Assembly (NCBI GenBank): GCA_958450365.1
Contig: CAUEEP010000074.1
Coordinates: 248,001 to 312,000, forward strand
DNA from: Mesorhabditis belari
Lineage: Eukaryota; Nematoda; Chromadorea; Rhabditida; Rhabditidae
Length of the DNA stretch: 64,000 nucleotides
Direction of reading: 5' to 3'
The position numbers were made by a program, and so were the translations under genes. Positions 11,181 to 22,462 of this stretch are shown in pieces. Position 1 is the stretch's first letter; every line of letters begins with the position of its first letter. The notes under the pieces were generated by a model, which was not told where the DNA came from, did not search any database, and was given only the letters and a program-made list of their open reading frames with translations.

Positions 11181-12043
11181 TTAAAGGGGGAGATTAATCG
11201 CGGCCGGGTGACCATAAAAATTTTTTTACGGCAACCACCTGTTTTTTTATTTTAATATCGCAGATTTTATCATAAAAAGAATAAAAATCACCCGACTAGA
11301 GTGATTTGATGGGTTTACAAATTTTTGGAGACGCTGCAAGCTTGGAAAAAAATAAGATCGTCACTCATCAAACACCTCAGCACAGTCTAGATCGATTGAG
11401 TTTTAATTGCAGATAAATTTAAAAACAAAATAAAAAGCACAAAAAACAATAAAAATAAGTTGTTAATCTATAATTCTTCCTCTTGCTCACTTTCATCTTC
11501 GCTCAAGTACAGCAGTTTCTCAAATCGGCTTCCTAACTTGGTCAATTTCTAGTGCATCCCCAACAGAAATGACTGGATCTCCCCCATCTTCAGCGCTTTG
11601 ATTGACGCAATTAGATCTTTTTTTTTCATTCGATTGTGGTTTTCTTTTGTTTCCTAACATAAGTTTTCTTGGCTTTCGAAAAAACAAGAATATTTAGAAG
11701 ACCATAAGCTAGATTAGGTTAATGATCTTTTGCATTATCTAAAAATAAAATCTCCACCTTGAGATGTTAAAAACCAAAAGTGTAGATCGAAAGTCTAAAG
11801 AAAACAAAAAGAAAACAAAAAGAAAACATAATGCCTGACTTTTGCTTTACTTTCGCACTTACCTTGTAGATGAACTACGCGAGCCTTGCAGCGTCTCCAA
11901 AAATTTGTAAACCCATCAAATCACTCTAGTCGGGTGATTTTTATTCTTTTTATAATAAAATCAGCGATATTAAAATAAAAAAACAGGTGGATGCCGTAAA
12001 AAAATTTTTATGGTCACCAGGCCGCGATTAATACCCCCTTTAA
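11181..12043. mobile_element. Non-autonomous TTAA-flanked (piggyBac-like) element with 155-bp TIRs
   Basis: Both ends are TTAA followed by A-GGGGG (11181 and, inverted, 12043). The inverted repeats extend about 155 bp with few mismatches, including the ATTAATCGCGGCC block and a GGGTGATTTTTATTC block. TTAA target sites are the hallmark of piggyBac superfamily insertions. The interior (about 11400-11880) has no transposase. On the minus strand it contains a coding-like tail with acidic residues (LYLSEDESEQEEEL, stop) near 11480-11650, probably a remnant. The element touches the 3' end of the chemoreceptor at 12051. Confidence 0.75.
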
Positions 12044-12050
12044 AGTGATG

Positions 12051-12683
12051 CTAACCCACTTGAAAAAGCAATAACAATTCGGATCGTGTAATCTTTCCAT
12101 CTCTTCTCAAAGCTTTCATCCTTCGCCAGGTCATAAAATCCAAAGAGCACATGAGAAAATTGAAGAAATTCACGATATAATCATCGAAATAGATGCCACC
12201 CTCCATGAGATTTGGTGGAAAGAAGGAGATCTTTACTTGAGCCACCGCAATTCGAATCACAAATGGCAATGCCACTTGTACAAGTGGCCATTTGAGGGTG
12301 TATCGAAAGAGAAACCCGTCAAAATGAACGGCAAAGAAGCGATTTATTGAGATCATCAATTGACAATGCTGAGCCATATCGTAGAGGGGATAATAAAGGA
12401 TGATCTTGTCGAAGAGACCCATAGAGAACCAATAAAACGGCCATCCACACTGATATTTCTTCAATAAATAAGTTGGCGCCAACCGGCAATAAATGTAGGG
12501 CATATAGCAGACAGAATAGGCGAATCGAATAATATTCTCGGCGGTGGCCAGCAATCTGAATTACGAAATCTGAATAATCTTGAATTCAAATAATAACCCA
12601 CCGAATTGGAAGCGACAATCGATTATTCGTCGCCGAGAAATAGATTCCCAATGGTGAAATGATAAGATTTAGGGAAATGGTCT
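12051..12683 (-). CDS. Serpentine chemoreceptor, partial (Srg/Srv-like)
   Basis: Two exons join in phase: 12683-12602 (TISLNLIISPLGIYFSATNN) and 12555-12051. The second has several hydrophobic helices: LPLVQVALPFVIRIA-like, FDKIILYYPLYDMAQHCQLM, and ISINRFFAVHF after TM3, which is the place of the Srg/Srv-type N-R-F motif. TM1 and TM2 would lie upstream of the acceptor at 12683; I did not find them. Translation ends with LLLLFQVG and a stop, but a donor (CAA|gtgggt) is available just before it. The real gene may therefore have continued across the TTAA element that abuts it at 12043. It is either 3'-truncated by that insertion or spliced around it. Confidence 0.65.
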
Positions 12684-13890
12684 AAACTATTAAAAGATTG
12701 AAATTTGATTGAAAGATTGTAACTTGAATGCTAATAAATTCAAAAGATACTAATAAGAGTTACGGTTTTTATTTCGAATAGAAAAACGCTCAAACAGCTC
12801 CCCTTGTATTTCCTCTTTCTTTTCTAGCAAGAAGATATCGGAGGGCTCAGTGGTTAGAGCATCTGCCCGGAAAGCAAGAAGATCATGGGTTCAATCCCCT
12901 CTCCGGGAATCTATCTTTGCCATTCCTTACTTTCCTTTATCAAATTGTGGCAAGTGTTCACTAAGCGCTCACCAAATACGAGAGAGAATAAATCGAATCT
13001 CTCAAAGTGTCTTTCAATTTATAACTGATATCCGGTGGATGTTGTAAGCTATCCAAGCCGATCCAACGAGCGAAATACGAGAAATACCAAGTCACAAGAT
13101 AATATATTCCTAAAAGATACTAAATCACTTTCCAGAGACAACCAATTAAGTAAAGACAACAGTCTAAAAGCATTTTGAAAAATTCTATTCAGAACAAACC
13201 ATCTAAAAGCAAGGACAAGATCAACACGAAAGCTAGTGTCCAATAGTCATTCGATGCGAAAATTACTTTCAGATTCGATAAAATTCGATTCACAAAATTA
13301 TCATTATACATCGGTGCCCAATTTTAAGCCTCGATTTTAACAGAAGATTTAGAGAATCAAACCAAGATATGGTATGACGGATCACTGCGATAATTGGTCA
13401 CTTAAAATACCCCCATTTCAAGAAGAGGGGAATTCAATCTTCTCTTCTTAGATTTCTTAGAAGATTATGTGCTTCAACACACTATTTAATTGCAAAGAGA
13501 GTTAAAAAAATTACCGCAAATCACATTTGAGACGACGAAACTCTTGAAATAAGCGCCGATTATTGGATTCTCGAAAGCAAAAAGCGAACGTTGTTGAACG
13601 AACTTAAAATTGTTGGTTTTGAATGGTGTGGCTAACAAGTACTTGTAAGAAAAAAAACGTAATATGCATAAGTATGCCTTGTTTTAAATATCATTTGCTA
13701 GACTCTTGCATGGTTCACGAATTGCTTAATTTTCACATTTCGGAGAAAATCCCCACAATGTCATTGTTGAAAACTTAAGCTTGATGATCCTAATAGCCAT
13801 GTGAAATTAAATTCAGAAAAACATTTGCTTACAAGTATCTTTTCAATTGAATTGAAATATCTTTTCAAAAGATATTTAAAGATCTTTTGA
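12684..13890. other. Intergenic stretch with one tRNA-like sequence
   Basis: Apart from the tRNA-like sequence at 12836-12910 I see no gene, repeat pair or clear regulatory site. Confidence 0.45.
12836..12910 (+). tRNA. tRNA-like sequence, relative of the one at 3758
   Basis: The D-arm GCTCAGTGGTTAGAGC is well paired and the T-loop TTCAATC is flanked by GGG and CCC. The anticodon loop CCGGAAA again has C33 (GGA if read as a tRNA). The acceptor stem is imperfect. It shares most of its length with 3758-3830, so it belongs to a dispersed tRNA-like family. Confidence 0.4.
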
Positions 13891-13896
13891 AATAAA

Positions 13897-14193
13897 CTAA
13901 CAACCTTTTGAAAAAAAAGGCACTAAATTTAGACCAAAAACATCCTGAATTCGATTGGCTTCTTTAAGACTGTGGTTTCCTTGCCCATTCTTCCCGGATC
14001 CTTTTGGCCTTCGCTTCTCGGGAACGATGATGATGGGTCGGGCCATATCCCCTTTGTCTGCAACGATTTCGATAGCTTCTTCATCAACTTGCGTCGCAGC
14101 ATCAATTTTGGTTTTGAACACAGCACTATCCTTTGTTTTTCCACGTAGAGATACTTTTGTGACATCTTTAGAAACAAGTTTTTCTTTTAGCTT
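13897..14193 (-). CDS. Unrecognised coding fragment, 3' end
   Basis: An open frame of about 97 codons reads KEKLVSKDVTKVSLRGKTKD at its start, then ATQVDEEAIEIVADKGDMAR and PIIIVPEKRRPKGSGKNGQG, and stops at 13897. Codon use looks coding, with alternating acidic and basic stretches and no hydrophobic helix. Upstream there is an in-frame stop, so the 5' part must come from a missing exon or the copy is broken. I do not recognise the family. Confidence 0.4.
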   Translation of the reverse strand, partial: KLKEKLVSKDVTKVSLRGKTKDSAVFKTKIDAATQVDEEAIEIVADKGDMARPIIIVPEKRRPKGSGKNGQGNHSLKEANRIQDVFGLNLVPFFSKGC

Positions 14194-14274
14194 CCATCTC
14201 TATTTCCTTTCTGAATTTTGTTGGATCGGAGTGCCTGATTTGGATGTATTGTCCAGGGTAGAAACCACCAATAG

Positions 14275-14400
14275 AGTTCAATTCCAGAAGGAGCAAAACA
14301 ATTGGCCGAAGCTCGACTGGAACAAGCCGTCAATGAAGTAAATGATTGTCTTGGAAACATTGTTTTTGATGATTCGGATGTTTCAGTCTTTGATCTATAA
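14275..14400 (+). CDS. Terminal exon of an unknown protein
   Basis: After an acceptor-like ccaatag the frame gives 41 codons, including EGAKQLAEARLEQAVNEVND and ending DDSDVSVFDL, stop. It is a helical segment followed by an acidic tail. AATAAA about 55 bp downstream fits a polyadenylation signal. No upstream plus-strand exon was found, and the convergent coding fragment on the other strand ends 80 bp away. Confidence 0.4.
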   Translation, partial: SSIPEGAKQLAEARLEQAVNEVNDCLGNIVFDDSDVSVFDL

Positions 14401-15890
14401 TTATTACTTTTTATCTTTGTTCTTATCTAATTCTTATATTTGCTTTTATCTTAATAAAATTAAAATATTATGCCTTTTCCTGAATTTTTGAAAGAAATAT
14501 CATTCCTTTGCGTTTGAAGTGTTTACATGAACTTTCATTGATTTAATAAGTACCTATTTGCTTGGTTTTTTCAAAAAAATAGTGCTTTAATGATACTACA
14601 TCTCTAATAGTCCTACGGTTTGAGCCGTCACGAAAGATAGTACTTCGCAGTACTAATATAGTAATTACGGTAACGGGTAATTGAATCGTTATCAGAAAAG
14701 TCTTCATTCAAAGAAAATGGCATTGATCACCATTTCCTATCGCTTATCATCTATTGAATATTCTTTTTCCAATAGATTAAAGAATAACCTGAAGGCAATG
14801 TTGCTCATTCAATGATTGAGTGTCCGAGCAGTTCTTCTCTGCAGACCAATTCGTGTATTCGAAGGCTGCTCTATCAGCCCGTGTCCAGCTTTGTGAGGAA
14901 ATGTTCTGAATTTGAGGGACTAATCGTATTGGATTTATTGGATCGTTTGTTTGGCGCTTTTTTAGTAACTTACATGAAAACCTGGACTAAAATCGATCAT
15001 TTGAAAAAATTCTTCAATCATTTCTCTTATCATAACGACGCACACATATAAAGCGTGATTTTGTTTGTTTTAGCTTTGAATCACTTCAGCAAACAGACCT
15101 TCCTCAGACCAGGCCTCTATATGGACAGAAATTTTATTAATAGAAATTAGTCGATCCTTCTTTCAAAAAAATATTGATCATATTGATTTGTGGTTATAGT
15201 TTTAGTGCTTCCATCTTTTATGCTTATCCATCACTTTGCTATTTCTTGAAAAAAAGAGCCGATTTTCTTGTTTTCTAAAGCTTTCTTGTTCTTTTCTCAC
15301 TCTTTGAAACCTGAAATTCAAAGTTTGATCAATTAAAAGTCAAAATTTTCGTTGTGTCTTGCAACTAGAGAAGCCTTTTTTCCGTTTGTTTTTCCTCTTG
15401 TTTATAGGAAATGATTCCAAAAGTTTTTACTTTTACAAGGGAAGGTCAACTGGCTGAGCCGGTCAAATGCTATGCGACCTATACCGTTCGACGCAGAATT
15501 TCATGCTGATTCCGTGTGTATTCCGTTTTTGCTAAATGACAATCTGCCAGGAGTTATAAGCATCTAAAGTTTTGTTAGCACTCCGAAACGAATGGAGTTT
15601 TTGCAAAGGCAGGGCACTTCTCTCCAAAAAATCTCGTTGCCGAGGCAGGAGTTTTACATATCATGCAGAAGTAACATGTTGCAAAAGTACATACAAGAGA
15701 TAGCTTGTGACGGAAGTGCAACTAATATTCAAAGTTTCTTCTTAAATTTTCATTTTAGACAACGAATTGAAAAAATGGAAGTCTATTGTTGTTGTATTAA
15801 CTCTTTTCCGATAGGAATCAATAGTTTTTTCTTTTGCCTTTTCTTTTCTCGATGATTATTTTGTGCTTCTTTTTTGAATTTTCGACTTTA
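14401..15890. other. Intergenic stretch, nothing recognised
   Basis: Several short open frames occur by chance; none has convincing composition or splice sites. Confidence 0.45.
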
Positions 15891-15904
15891 GAAATACAAA
15901 AACA

Positions 15905-16072
15905 ATGTCAATTCCCCAAAAGGAGCTCATCACATTCATCATCATCCTGCTCTTTGCCTATTTCTATCCGACTTTCAAGGGCCCCGATGTTATCGGAGGA
16001 CTCCTCTACACGGCCGCCGGTTGTGCCCTACATGCCCTTTTGGCAACCTTCATTAATCGAAATTTTCGTTAA
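15905..16072 (+). CDS. 55-aa membrane protein
   Basis: A short frame, MSIPQKELITFIIILLFAYF followed by YPTFKGPDVIGGLLYTAAGC and ALHALLATFINRNFR, encodes two hydrophobic segments (about residues 8-22 and 30-50) and a basic C-terminus. The codons are GC-richer at third positions than the surroundings, which supports real coding. An acceptor (gactttag) lies 13 bp before the ATG, as expected for a trans-spliced nematode gene, and AATAAA begins within a few bases after the stop. I do not recognise the family; the size and topology fit a small membrane subunit. Confidence 0.7.
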   Translation: MSIPQKELITFIIILLFAYFYPTFKGPDVIGGLLYTAAGCALHALLATFINRNFR

Positions 16073-16399
16073 ATAATAAATTTGTGAGTGAACTTTGAGT
16101 AACATTCGCATGGTTATGAATAAGAAAAAAAAGTGCGATCGAACAAACCCTTAGTGAAACCAGGAAATTACCAGGAAAAATTCGATGATAGATTGAGAAA
16201 GAATATCTTCTTAATTTCAAGAATCTTATTTGATCTACACTTTGTTACTAATTGAAAGTCACTTGTAATAACTTGGATACGATAGCTATTCAAACAGGTA
16301 TACAAGCAAAAAGTATACCAAATGATAGGGGAAATAATTAATGATAGCTTTTTGATTTTGTGCCATTCCACCCATTTTATTGATATTTCTTAAATTATA

Positions 16400-16690
16400 T
16401 TATTTAGAAAACTTTATTGAATTTTGTGAAGCTGATATTGAAAACCTTGGTGGTCAAGGGTCAATTCTCCGTTTTTACTCCAAAAACGCCCATCCCTCCA
16501 ATAATATTTGATACCAACCGAAAAACCCGCCTAACGGCGGTGGGGCGTTTTGAAGCTAACGTATCATTTGATCTCTCGAATTAGAGGACCCCCTGCCCTG
16601 CCCAAATTCTTTCCGGTATGTGGCTAAGCGGCGCGGGGGTAGTCAGTAACGGGAACACGTGGGAGATCCGAAGAGTGACTAAAAAGAGTG
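16400..16690. other. GC-rich island, possible exon or structured RNA
   Basis: Base composition rises sharply here. On the plus strand, after acceptor ttatttag (16407), a frame of about 55 codons is open and reads VFTPKTPIPPIIFDTNRKTR before a stop near 16590. The following 100 bp is GC-rich (GCGGCGCGGGGGT). There is no start or partner exon, and no known RNA motif that I can match, so the nature is undecided. Confidence 0.3.
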
Positions 16691-16772
16691 CAGTAAAAAG
16701 AGTCGATTTCTGGATCTAGGTAGCTTTATCAGCTTTATGATACGATAAAGATTAAACTAAATCAAAAACTCA

Positions 16773-17667
16773 CTAATCATTATCGGTCACATAGAGAATG
16801 TAGTAGGTGAGAATTGAGAACGTGAGGAAAAGGAGCTGAAGGATCTGGAAACGTTGATTTATTAGTGATTTTAGACTAATATTGCCTCTACTAGTTCTGT
16901 GGTCCTTTCAGGTTGAGTATTTTCAAGTTCTAGAATAAAATGTCAATGTCTTTTCGGAATTCAATTTGAAATCTTCACTTTATTTGGGGTCAGGGCTGTT
17001 CCTAAGCAAATTTTTGGCTTGGTAAATCAATTTAGACTGTCAAATGAATTCTTATTCCTGAATTGGCTTGTCATTAAATCTTTTTAGAGTAACTTTGCCA
17101 ATCTACAGAGACAATCTACAGATTAAGGCTAGGAAAGTTCCCAGAACTAGGAAAAGTTCCCAGACTGGAAAAACAACAGATCAATGGAAAAGAAATCTTA
17201 AATCTTAATCTTAAACTTTAAAGCCTTTGCTTTCAAAACTCACGTAAATGATTCCGTAGGCTTGCATGAAGAGTGGCTTGAGTGTGATAAGTGAGATGAT
17301 GCCGAGGAGCATGATTGGGAGTGAGACGCCGAAGCTAATTCCCTGGAATCTAAGAAATTTGAATCAAAAGATGAAACTTAAAATATTTTTACTTACCAAT
17401 GGCAAACGGGTATCTTGAGTTCCAAGGAAGATCGAGGCACCCAAAAAGATCAGAAAGACCGCGTCGAGAACGAGAAATACAGCAAATCCGATCTAAACAA
17501 GTTTAAGATAAAGATATGGATATCTGTCTTAAGATAAAGATATGTCTAAAGAATTAAAATTTGAATCTTTTTCTAACCTTAGCTTTTCCCATCTTGCAAC
17601 AGCAATGATAGTTCTCCTCTCGAATCCGGGTTCTTGGATGAATGTGTTTTGGACGCCAACACCACAT
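16773..17667 (-). CDS. Nematode small multi-pass membrane protein (118 aa)
   Basis: Four exons join cleanly at phase 0: 17667-17578, 17492-17397, 17342-17244 and 16844-16773. The product starts MWCWRPKHIHPRTR, has a CCC motif just before the first helix (IGFAVFLVLDAVFLIFLGAS), a second helix (SLPIMLLGIISLITL) and a third (ILQLLFLTFSILTYYILYV), and ends VTDND. The Cys cluster before TM1, three or four helices and a length near 120 residues resemble a large nematode-specific family of small tetraspan-like proteins of unknown function. That assignment is by appearance only. The start could lie further upstream if another exon exists. Confidence 0.75.
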
Positions 17668-17949
17668 TTTTCTTTGTTTTTTTGGGTCGCTAAAGATGAG
17701 CATTATAAATTAATGGTTGGTCAGAAGGAAACCAGGAAATGACAGAGATAAATGACGAATCGAGTTTGTTTGATAAGAGGATCAAAGGAAGAACTCAAAG
17801 AAATTGAAACTTTGAAGAAATTGGCATAGTAATGCTTAAACTAGTGAGAGTCTCATTATTGCCAGTTATCTTAAACTTAAATAACAGTAAATAGTCACAG
17901 TAAATAGTAACTTAACAGTAAATAACTTCTAACTAATCCCAACTTCCAG

Positions 17950-18245
17950 CTGGCCTTTCGGTGTTCTTCTTTATGAAATTTACTCATTCGGCAAGACTTC
18001 GTGCAATTCAATAAATCAAGAGGAAGTGCTTCCACCTTAGAAAACAAGGAAACTTTTGGAAATCCCGGAAGCGGCTCCATCTCTCCTGTAATCTAGTTAG
18101 AAATTTGCGAATATCGAACGTTTAGAAGCTCGACTATTAGTGATTGTTGGAAAGAAGAGCCAAACGATCGTCCGGAGCTTTCAAGAATTCGTCTCCATAA
18201 AGAGATGGAAGATAATTCTGAATGTTACGGGTATTTACATTTCAG
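17950..18245 (+). pseudogene. Receptor tyrosine kinase C-lobe fragment (module B)
   Basis: Two exons around a 38-bp intron read WPFGVLLYEIYSFGK, then EEVLPP, stop, KTRKLLEIPEAAPSLL, and then SDCWKEEPNDRPELSRIR. These are kinase subdomains IX to XI: the W-x-F-G-V-L-x-Y-E-I helix, the K-x-x-x-L-E-x-P-x-x-A-P segment and the C-W-x-x-x-P-x-x-R-P motif. An in-frame TAG in the first exon marks it as a pseudogene. A sister copy lies at 44838-45205. Confidence 0.7.
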
Positions 18246-18712
18246 GTAATTTGGTAAATAAGCATCAAAGCATTTATAAAAATTTAGTAAGAACTATTAT
18301 CGCTCTGAGCCGACACGAGAAACAGAAGTAAAGATCGAAACTGTTTAAATGATCAGAAATCTTTCAACGATCTTGGTGTTTGCATTTAATTATGAATAGC
18401 AAAAAAAGTTATGAATAAAGACTTCGAATTCAGTTGCATTCAACGATTCATCAAAAAATAGTTACAGATTTAGCTCTAACGAAGGAGGTAGGTTATTTCT
18501 TTTATTACTACAACATACAGTAGATGCCAAAAATTGCTCTGTACCGCTATATCATTAACAAATGTTCATCACAGGCTGAAAACCATTTCTTAAAGTTTAC
18601 AGCTGTCTCCTGACTCTCAAAAAACACCTGTTTCCAATTTAATTGGGTTCACAAACAGTCACATCTTTCCACTTTTCCTCACTTCGCTCACTTTTCCCAC
18701 TATCAGACTCAA

Positions 18713-21479
18713 ATGTCAGAATATTCGATTCTCGAGACGCTTTATTTAATTCCACTTTCAATCGATGGCCTTATTTGCTCACTCACTATTGGTATATTCA
18801 GTTGTGTGAAAGCTCCAGATCACATTAAAGCGTTCAGAATGCTTCAAATTGCGATCATTGTAAGTAAATGATAATTTTGTGTTGATTCTAAGCTAAATGA
18901 TCGTCTTGATCGTTACTTATTATGAGAGAGAGAGTGTATCTGTGTGTCTGTCTGTTATGCGATTTTAGAAAAAACCGCTGAACCGATTTGGCTGAAAATT
19001 TGGCTCTATGTGTAAAATTTTATCTAATTTAAAAAAATCAAATTGGTTCTAAGAGTTAGTATGACCGTCTTTTGTAAAAGGTGCAGTTATTAGGCTCCTT
19101 TATACGCGTGGTCGAGTGGTCTACGTGCGCAGTCCAATTTGTGTGACTTGAGCGGCTGCTGTGATTGCAAGGTTGGCCAACCAATTGGCCTTCTACAAAC
19201 TTCTGTGTCGACAAATCAAATCCTTTTATCGTTTGGACATGAACATCGAGTTACGGCTGATACGGCAAATTCCATTTTTTGCCCAATTCATCGTTCTCAA
19301 CTTTCCTTTACTTCCTTTACTTCGGCCTCCTTGAATTTTCCCGCAAATATAGCAATGTTGCAGCAAATTTCCAATTGTGCCAACCCAACAATGACGCACG
19401 TCAGTTTATCATCTTCAAAGAAAAGTTAAATAAGAAATGATTCTAATTTTCTGCGAGGGGAGTGGCTTGCCAGCTGGCTCGTTCAAACCTGTCTACCGCA
19501 GCAGGAGATGTTCATCAACAAAATGTTGCCGAATATGGCAGGAAATCAATCAGCCGATTTGTTTCTGCCTTTTTGGTATAAAAAGCATCAAATAAAAACA
19601 AAATAAGAGTTATAGGCTATATAATTTCTCACTTGGAATCAGCTTCGATTGTTACGCCCTTTAACATCTGATTTTAGCTATGTTCCCTATCAATGACGAT
19701 TATTTTGTCCTACACTCGCCCAGTCTTTATCCCATCTTTCATCATCATTTCAGCAAATTCAATAAATTTCAGTCAAACGGAGCTTCTCGTATTTGCTGTA
19801 AGATGAGCTGGTTATTGTTTCTTGTTAACTGCAAATTCTAGCACACTTATTTTTTCCTCACTTTCTTTCATGTTCTTTTACATCTGTATAACTTTTTTCT
19901 TCGATGTCTCGCTATATCGTCTCCAGAATGGAAAATTCGAGTTCGACGAATATTTTCTGTATGAAAAGAAATCAATTTGAAAAATGTTAATTTTTTTAGT
20001 TTTTTTTCACGAACGTATTTCTTTTGGTGATCACATTCACCTTTCACGTTGATTATTTGGTGATTCCTTATCAAATAAACGAAAATAATGCGGTAACTTT
20101 ATTTGCCTTAAAAATTTTTAGAGAAAAAGACAATTAAACAATTCTTAGACCATAGCTTCAGTTGATTGCTCTGTTCTTATAAACGATTCAAATTTTCCCC
20201 TGACACTTGCATTATTCGGACTTCTCGTGGTCTTTGCGATGAGGTTGATCTTTTAAATAAATTAAAGTCCGTGTCGAGCTCATACTTTAAACTAAAAATA
20301 CGTTCAACTTATTTGTTAAGTGATACCGGAGTAACTTAAATCGTCGCAAAGTTAAGCTTTTAGTTGGAGCACTGTTATTGTAACTCTTTTATACAAACTT
20401 CCTCATCTCGGGCCTCCTCTGAGTATCAAAATACAAACGATGCATCAACAATTATTACGAGTTTCGTTAGTTCAGGTACATGAGTGGATTCTCGGATGAT
20501 ATTTATTTATTATTATTAATGGTACTCCGGAAAATAACTGCATTTTTCTTAACGATTTCCAATTCCAAAGATTTTCCCTTAAAAAAATCAAATTAATCAA
20601 GATAACAACCGTTAGAATCAATACACATTTGCCAACGAGTAGTCAGTTTTTCGATCCCTGCAGCAAAGTCGGGCTGTCTAGAGGCGCTGAAGCTGATAGA
20701 ATTTGTCTTCGATAGATTTTTGCACCTTTGTGTCATTCCTGAAAATTTTATGGGGACCGACCGACCGCTTTTGTGGTCACAGATCTATTCGATAATCTTA
20801 CTAGGGAATTTTGTCAAGTCAAGCTCGAGTTTTCACATGAGCTTTGGCCCATCTGATAGACTTTTCATCAAGGATTCTGAATCTCTGCTTTAAGTTTTTT
20901 TCGAAACGCTTCTGTAGCCAGAAGGCAGAAGGTAACAAGTAATGAGTAAAGCTTGTTAATCAGCCGAAAAAAAGACAAATTTTGTATGCCAAATATCTCG
21001 TGTTACAGAGGCTCATGTGAAAACTCGATATTCACTTGACAAAATTAGTTAAAACCTCACTTAAACTAATTGTAAAAAAAGTGTCATTAAAAATATCTAG
21101 ATAAACTTTTTGGCGACAATATGTGTTCTACCTTGGATTGTATTAGCTTTATCAACATTTGTTCAAGATAAGCAAACAAGTAAGTTTTTAAAACTCCTAT
21201 TTATACGGTCTCCTTTTCAGAACAAATTTTATCCAATGCACTAATGATAACCACTTTGCATTCTTCCGGCAATTGTCTCATCGTTCTTTTTGTGACAAAA
21301 TACTATCGAGATCTTTTCATTAAACTTTATCAGGCAAGTGAATAGAAAAAGAATGCGACATTGACAACAATTTGATTAGATTATTTCGTTTTCAGCGTCT
21401 CAAAAAACGATTCATATCACGAATTGGAGATTCCACTGCGTTTCGCACAACAACGAAAGCCTTATTTCATTCGACCTGA
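18713..21479 (+). pseudogene. Chemoreceptor pseudogene, module copy B
   Basis: Exon 1 (18713-18859, TM1) and three terminal exons (21101-21179, 21221-21333, 21396-21479) match copy A exon for exon. The terminal exons encode LSTFVQDKQT, MITTLHSSGNCLIVLFVTKY and RLKKRFISRIGDSTAF. The donor after the TM7 exon is GC (CAG|gcaagt), where copies A and C have GT. The C-tail differs from A and C after GDST because of a frame change, and ends FHST. TM2-TM5 are absent. Confidence 0.7.
18880..21050. mobile_element. Composite repeat block inserted in chemoreceptor B
   Basis: This is the same block as in copies A and C, here inverted relative to the window. It begins with the GA/GT-rich stretch and a tRNA-like GTGGTCGAGTGGTCTA, includes the decayed frame on the minus strand at 19130-19425 and the mariner C-terminus on the minus strand near 20640-20780, and ends just before the TM6 exon. 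Confidence 0.55.
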
Positions 21480-21565
21480 TGAAAAATCAAAATATAAAAT
21501 TTTTTGTGCTTTATATGCTTTATCTAATGTTTTGTGCTTTAGCGAGAGAACCTTCATTTGAAGAG

Positions 21566-21779
21566 ATGTTTCTATTGATCTTCTTTTTCATTGTGGCTTC
21601 ACTGCAACAGATTGAGATTCAAAAATCCGTTCAATCAACGACTAATTTTCTGGTTGGCTATGACAATGTAACTCCTCAACCGCCAAATCCACCCCAACCG
21701 CCATTCAGTTCAGGTTGTCACAATAGTCGGTTCTTTGAATTTGAAATATTAAGCAAATCTAGACTTAGGTTGGGTCTTG
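21566..21779 (+). pseudogene. Signal-peptide exon of unknown secreted/receptor protein (module B)
   Basis: The frame MFLLIFFFIVASLQQIEIQK is followed by a Pro-rich stretch (TPQPPNPPQPPF) and ends at a good donor (CTTG|gtaagc). It lies 87 bp downstream of the chemoreceptor stop, as in copy A, so the two genes have been duplicated together. The next exon is not visible before the repeat at 22013. Confidence 0.45.
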
Positions 21780-22082
21780 GTAAGCCATTCTAACCGAATC
21801 TCTGAGACTTTTAATCACTTAAACCGATTGAATTTAACTCTGATTTTGTAAAATCTGTATAAAAGCCAAATCCAATAGCTTACAATTGGCCTTGACCTAG
21901 AATTTCAACCTTGCTTTTGTATTTAGTCCAATTTGCCTTAACTCTTTGTTTAGCTTGACTTATTTCCGGGGTATACTGTGCTACAGTAGTGCAAAGTGAG
22001 ACAGAATAATCTACTATATATAAAAGGAAAGTGTCCGTCCGTCTGTCCGTCTGTCTGTCTGTCCGTCTGTCCGTTCGGCGGG

Positions 22083-22166
22083 CGTGGCCGAGGTGATTAG
22101 CGTCCCGTCTACAAAACGACTGCCCTACGAGGGTGTCGGGTTCTATTCCCGTCCGTTCCAGACTTT
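22083..22166 (+). tRNA. tRNA-like core of a SINE-type sequence
   Basis: TGGCCGAGGTGATTAGCGTC resembles a D-arm (A box) and GTCGGGTTCTATTCCCG a T-arm (B box) of a Leu/Ser-like tRNA. The acceptor ends do not pair. It is enclosed by inverted repeats, so it is probably a tRNA-derived repeat. Confidence 0.4.
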
Positions 22167-22462
22167 TTTTGCTTTAAATGTTCTGAAGCATGGAGTTGAA
22201 GTGTGCAAAGTATGCAAAACTCAGCGCGACTAACGTCGAGACCGCCCCTCCGAAACCCCTGTAACAATGCTTTGGCTGCGAGGCAACTCAAATTTGTATA
22301 TTTCAAGTCCATGTTTGAAAACATTTAACGCAAAACAGTTTGGAACGATACCTATTCATTTTTAATTCCCTATGGATCAAAAAAAAGTTTGTCGAAATCG
22401 GTTCATGTCCGAGGTCCAGAGTGTAACGGACAGACAGATAGACGGACACTTCTCTTTTATAT

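Noticed and set aside
13955..14341. 128-codon plus-strand frame
   Set aside because: It is mostly the antisense of a better minus-strand coding frame.
16500..16560. Telomerase RNA template from a GCCTAA match
   Set aside because: Only one copy of the hexamer is present and no flanking structure supports it.
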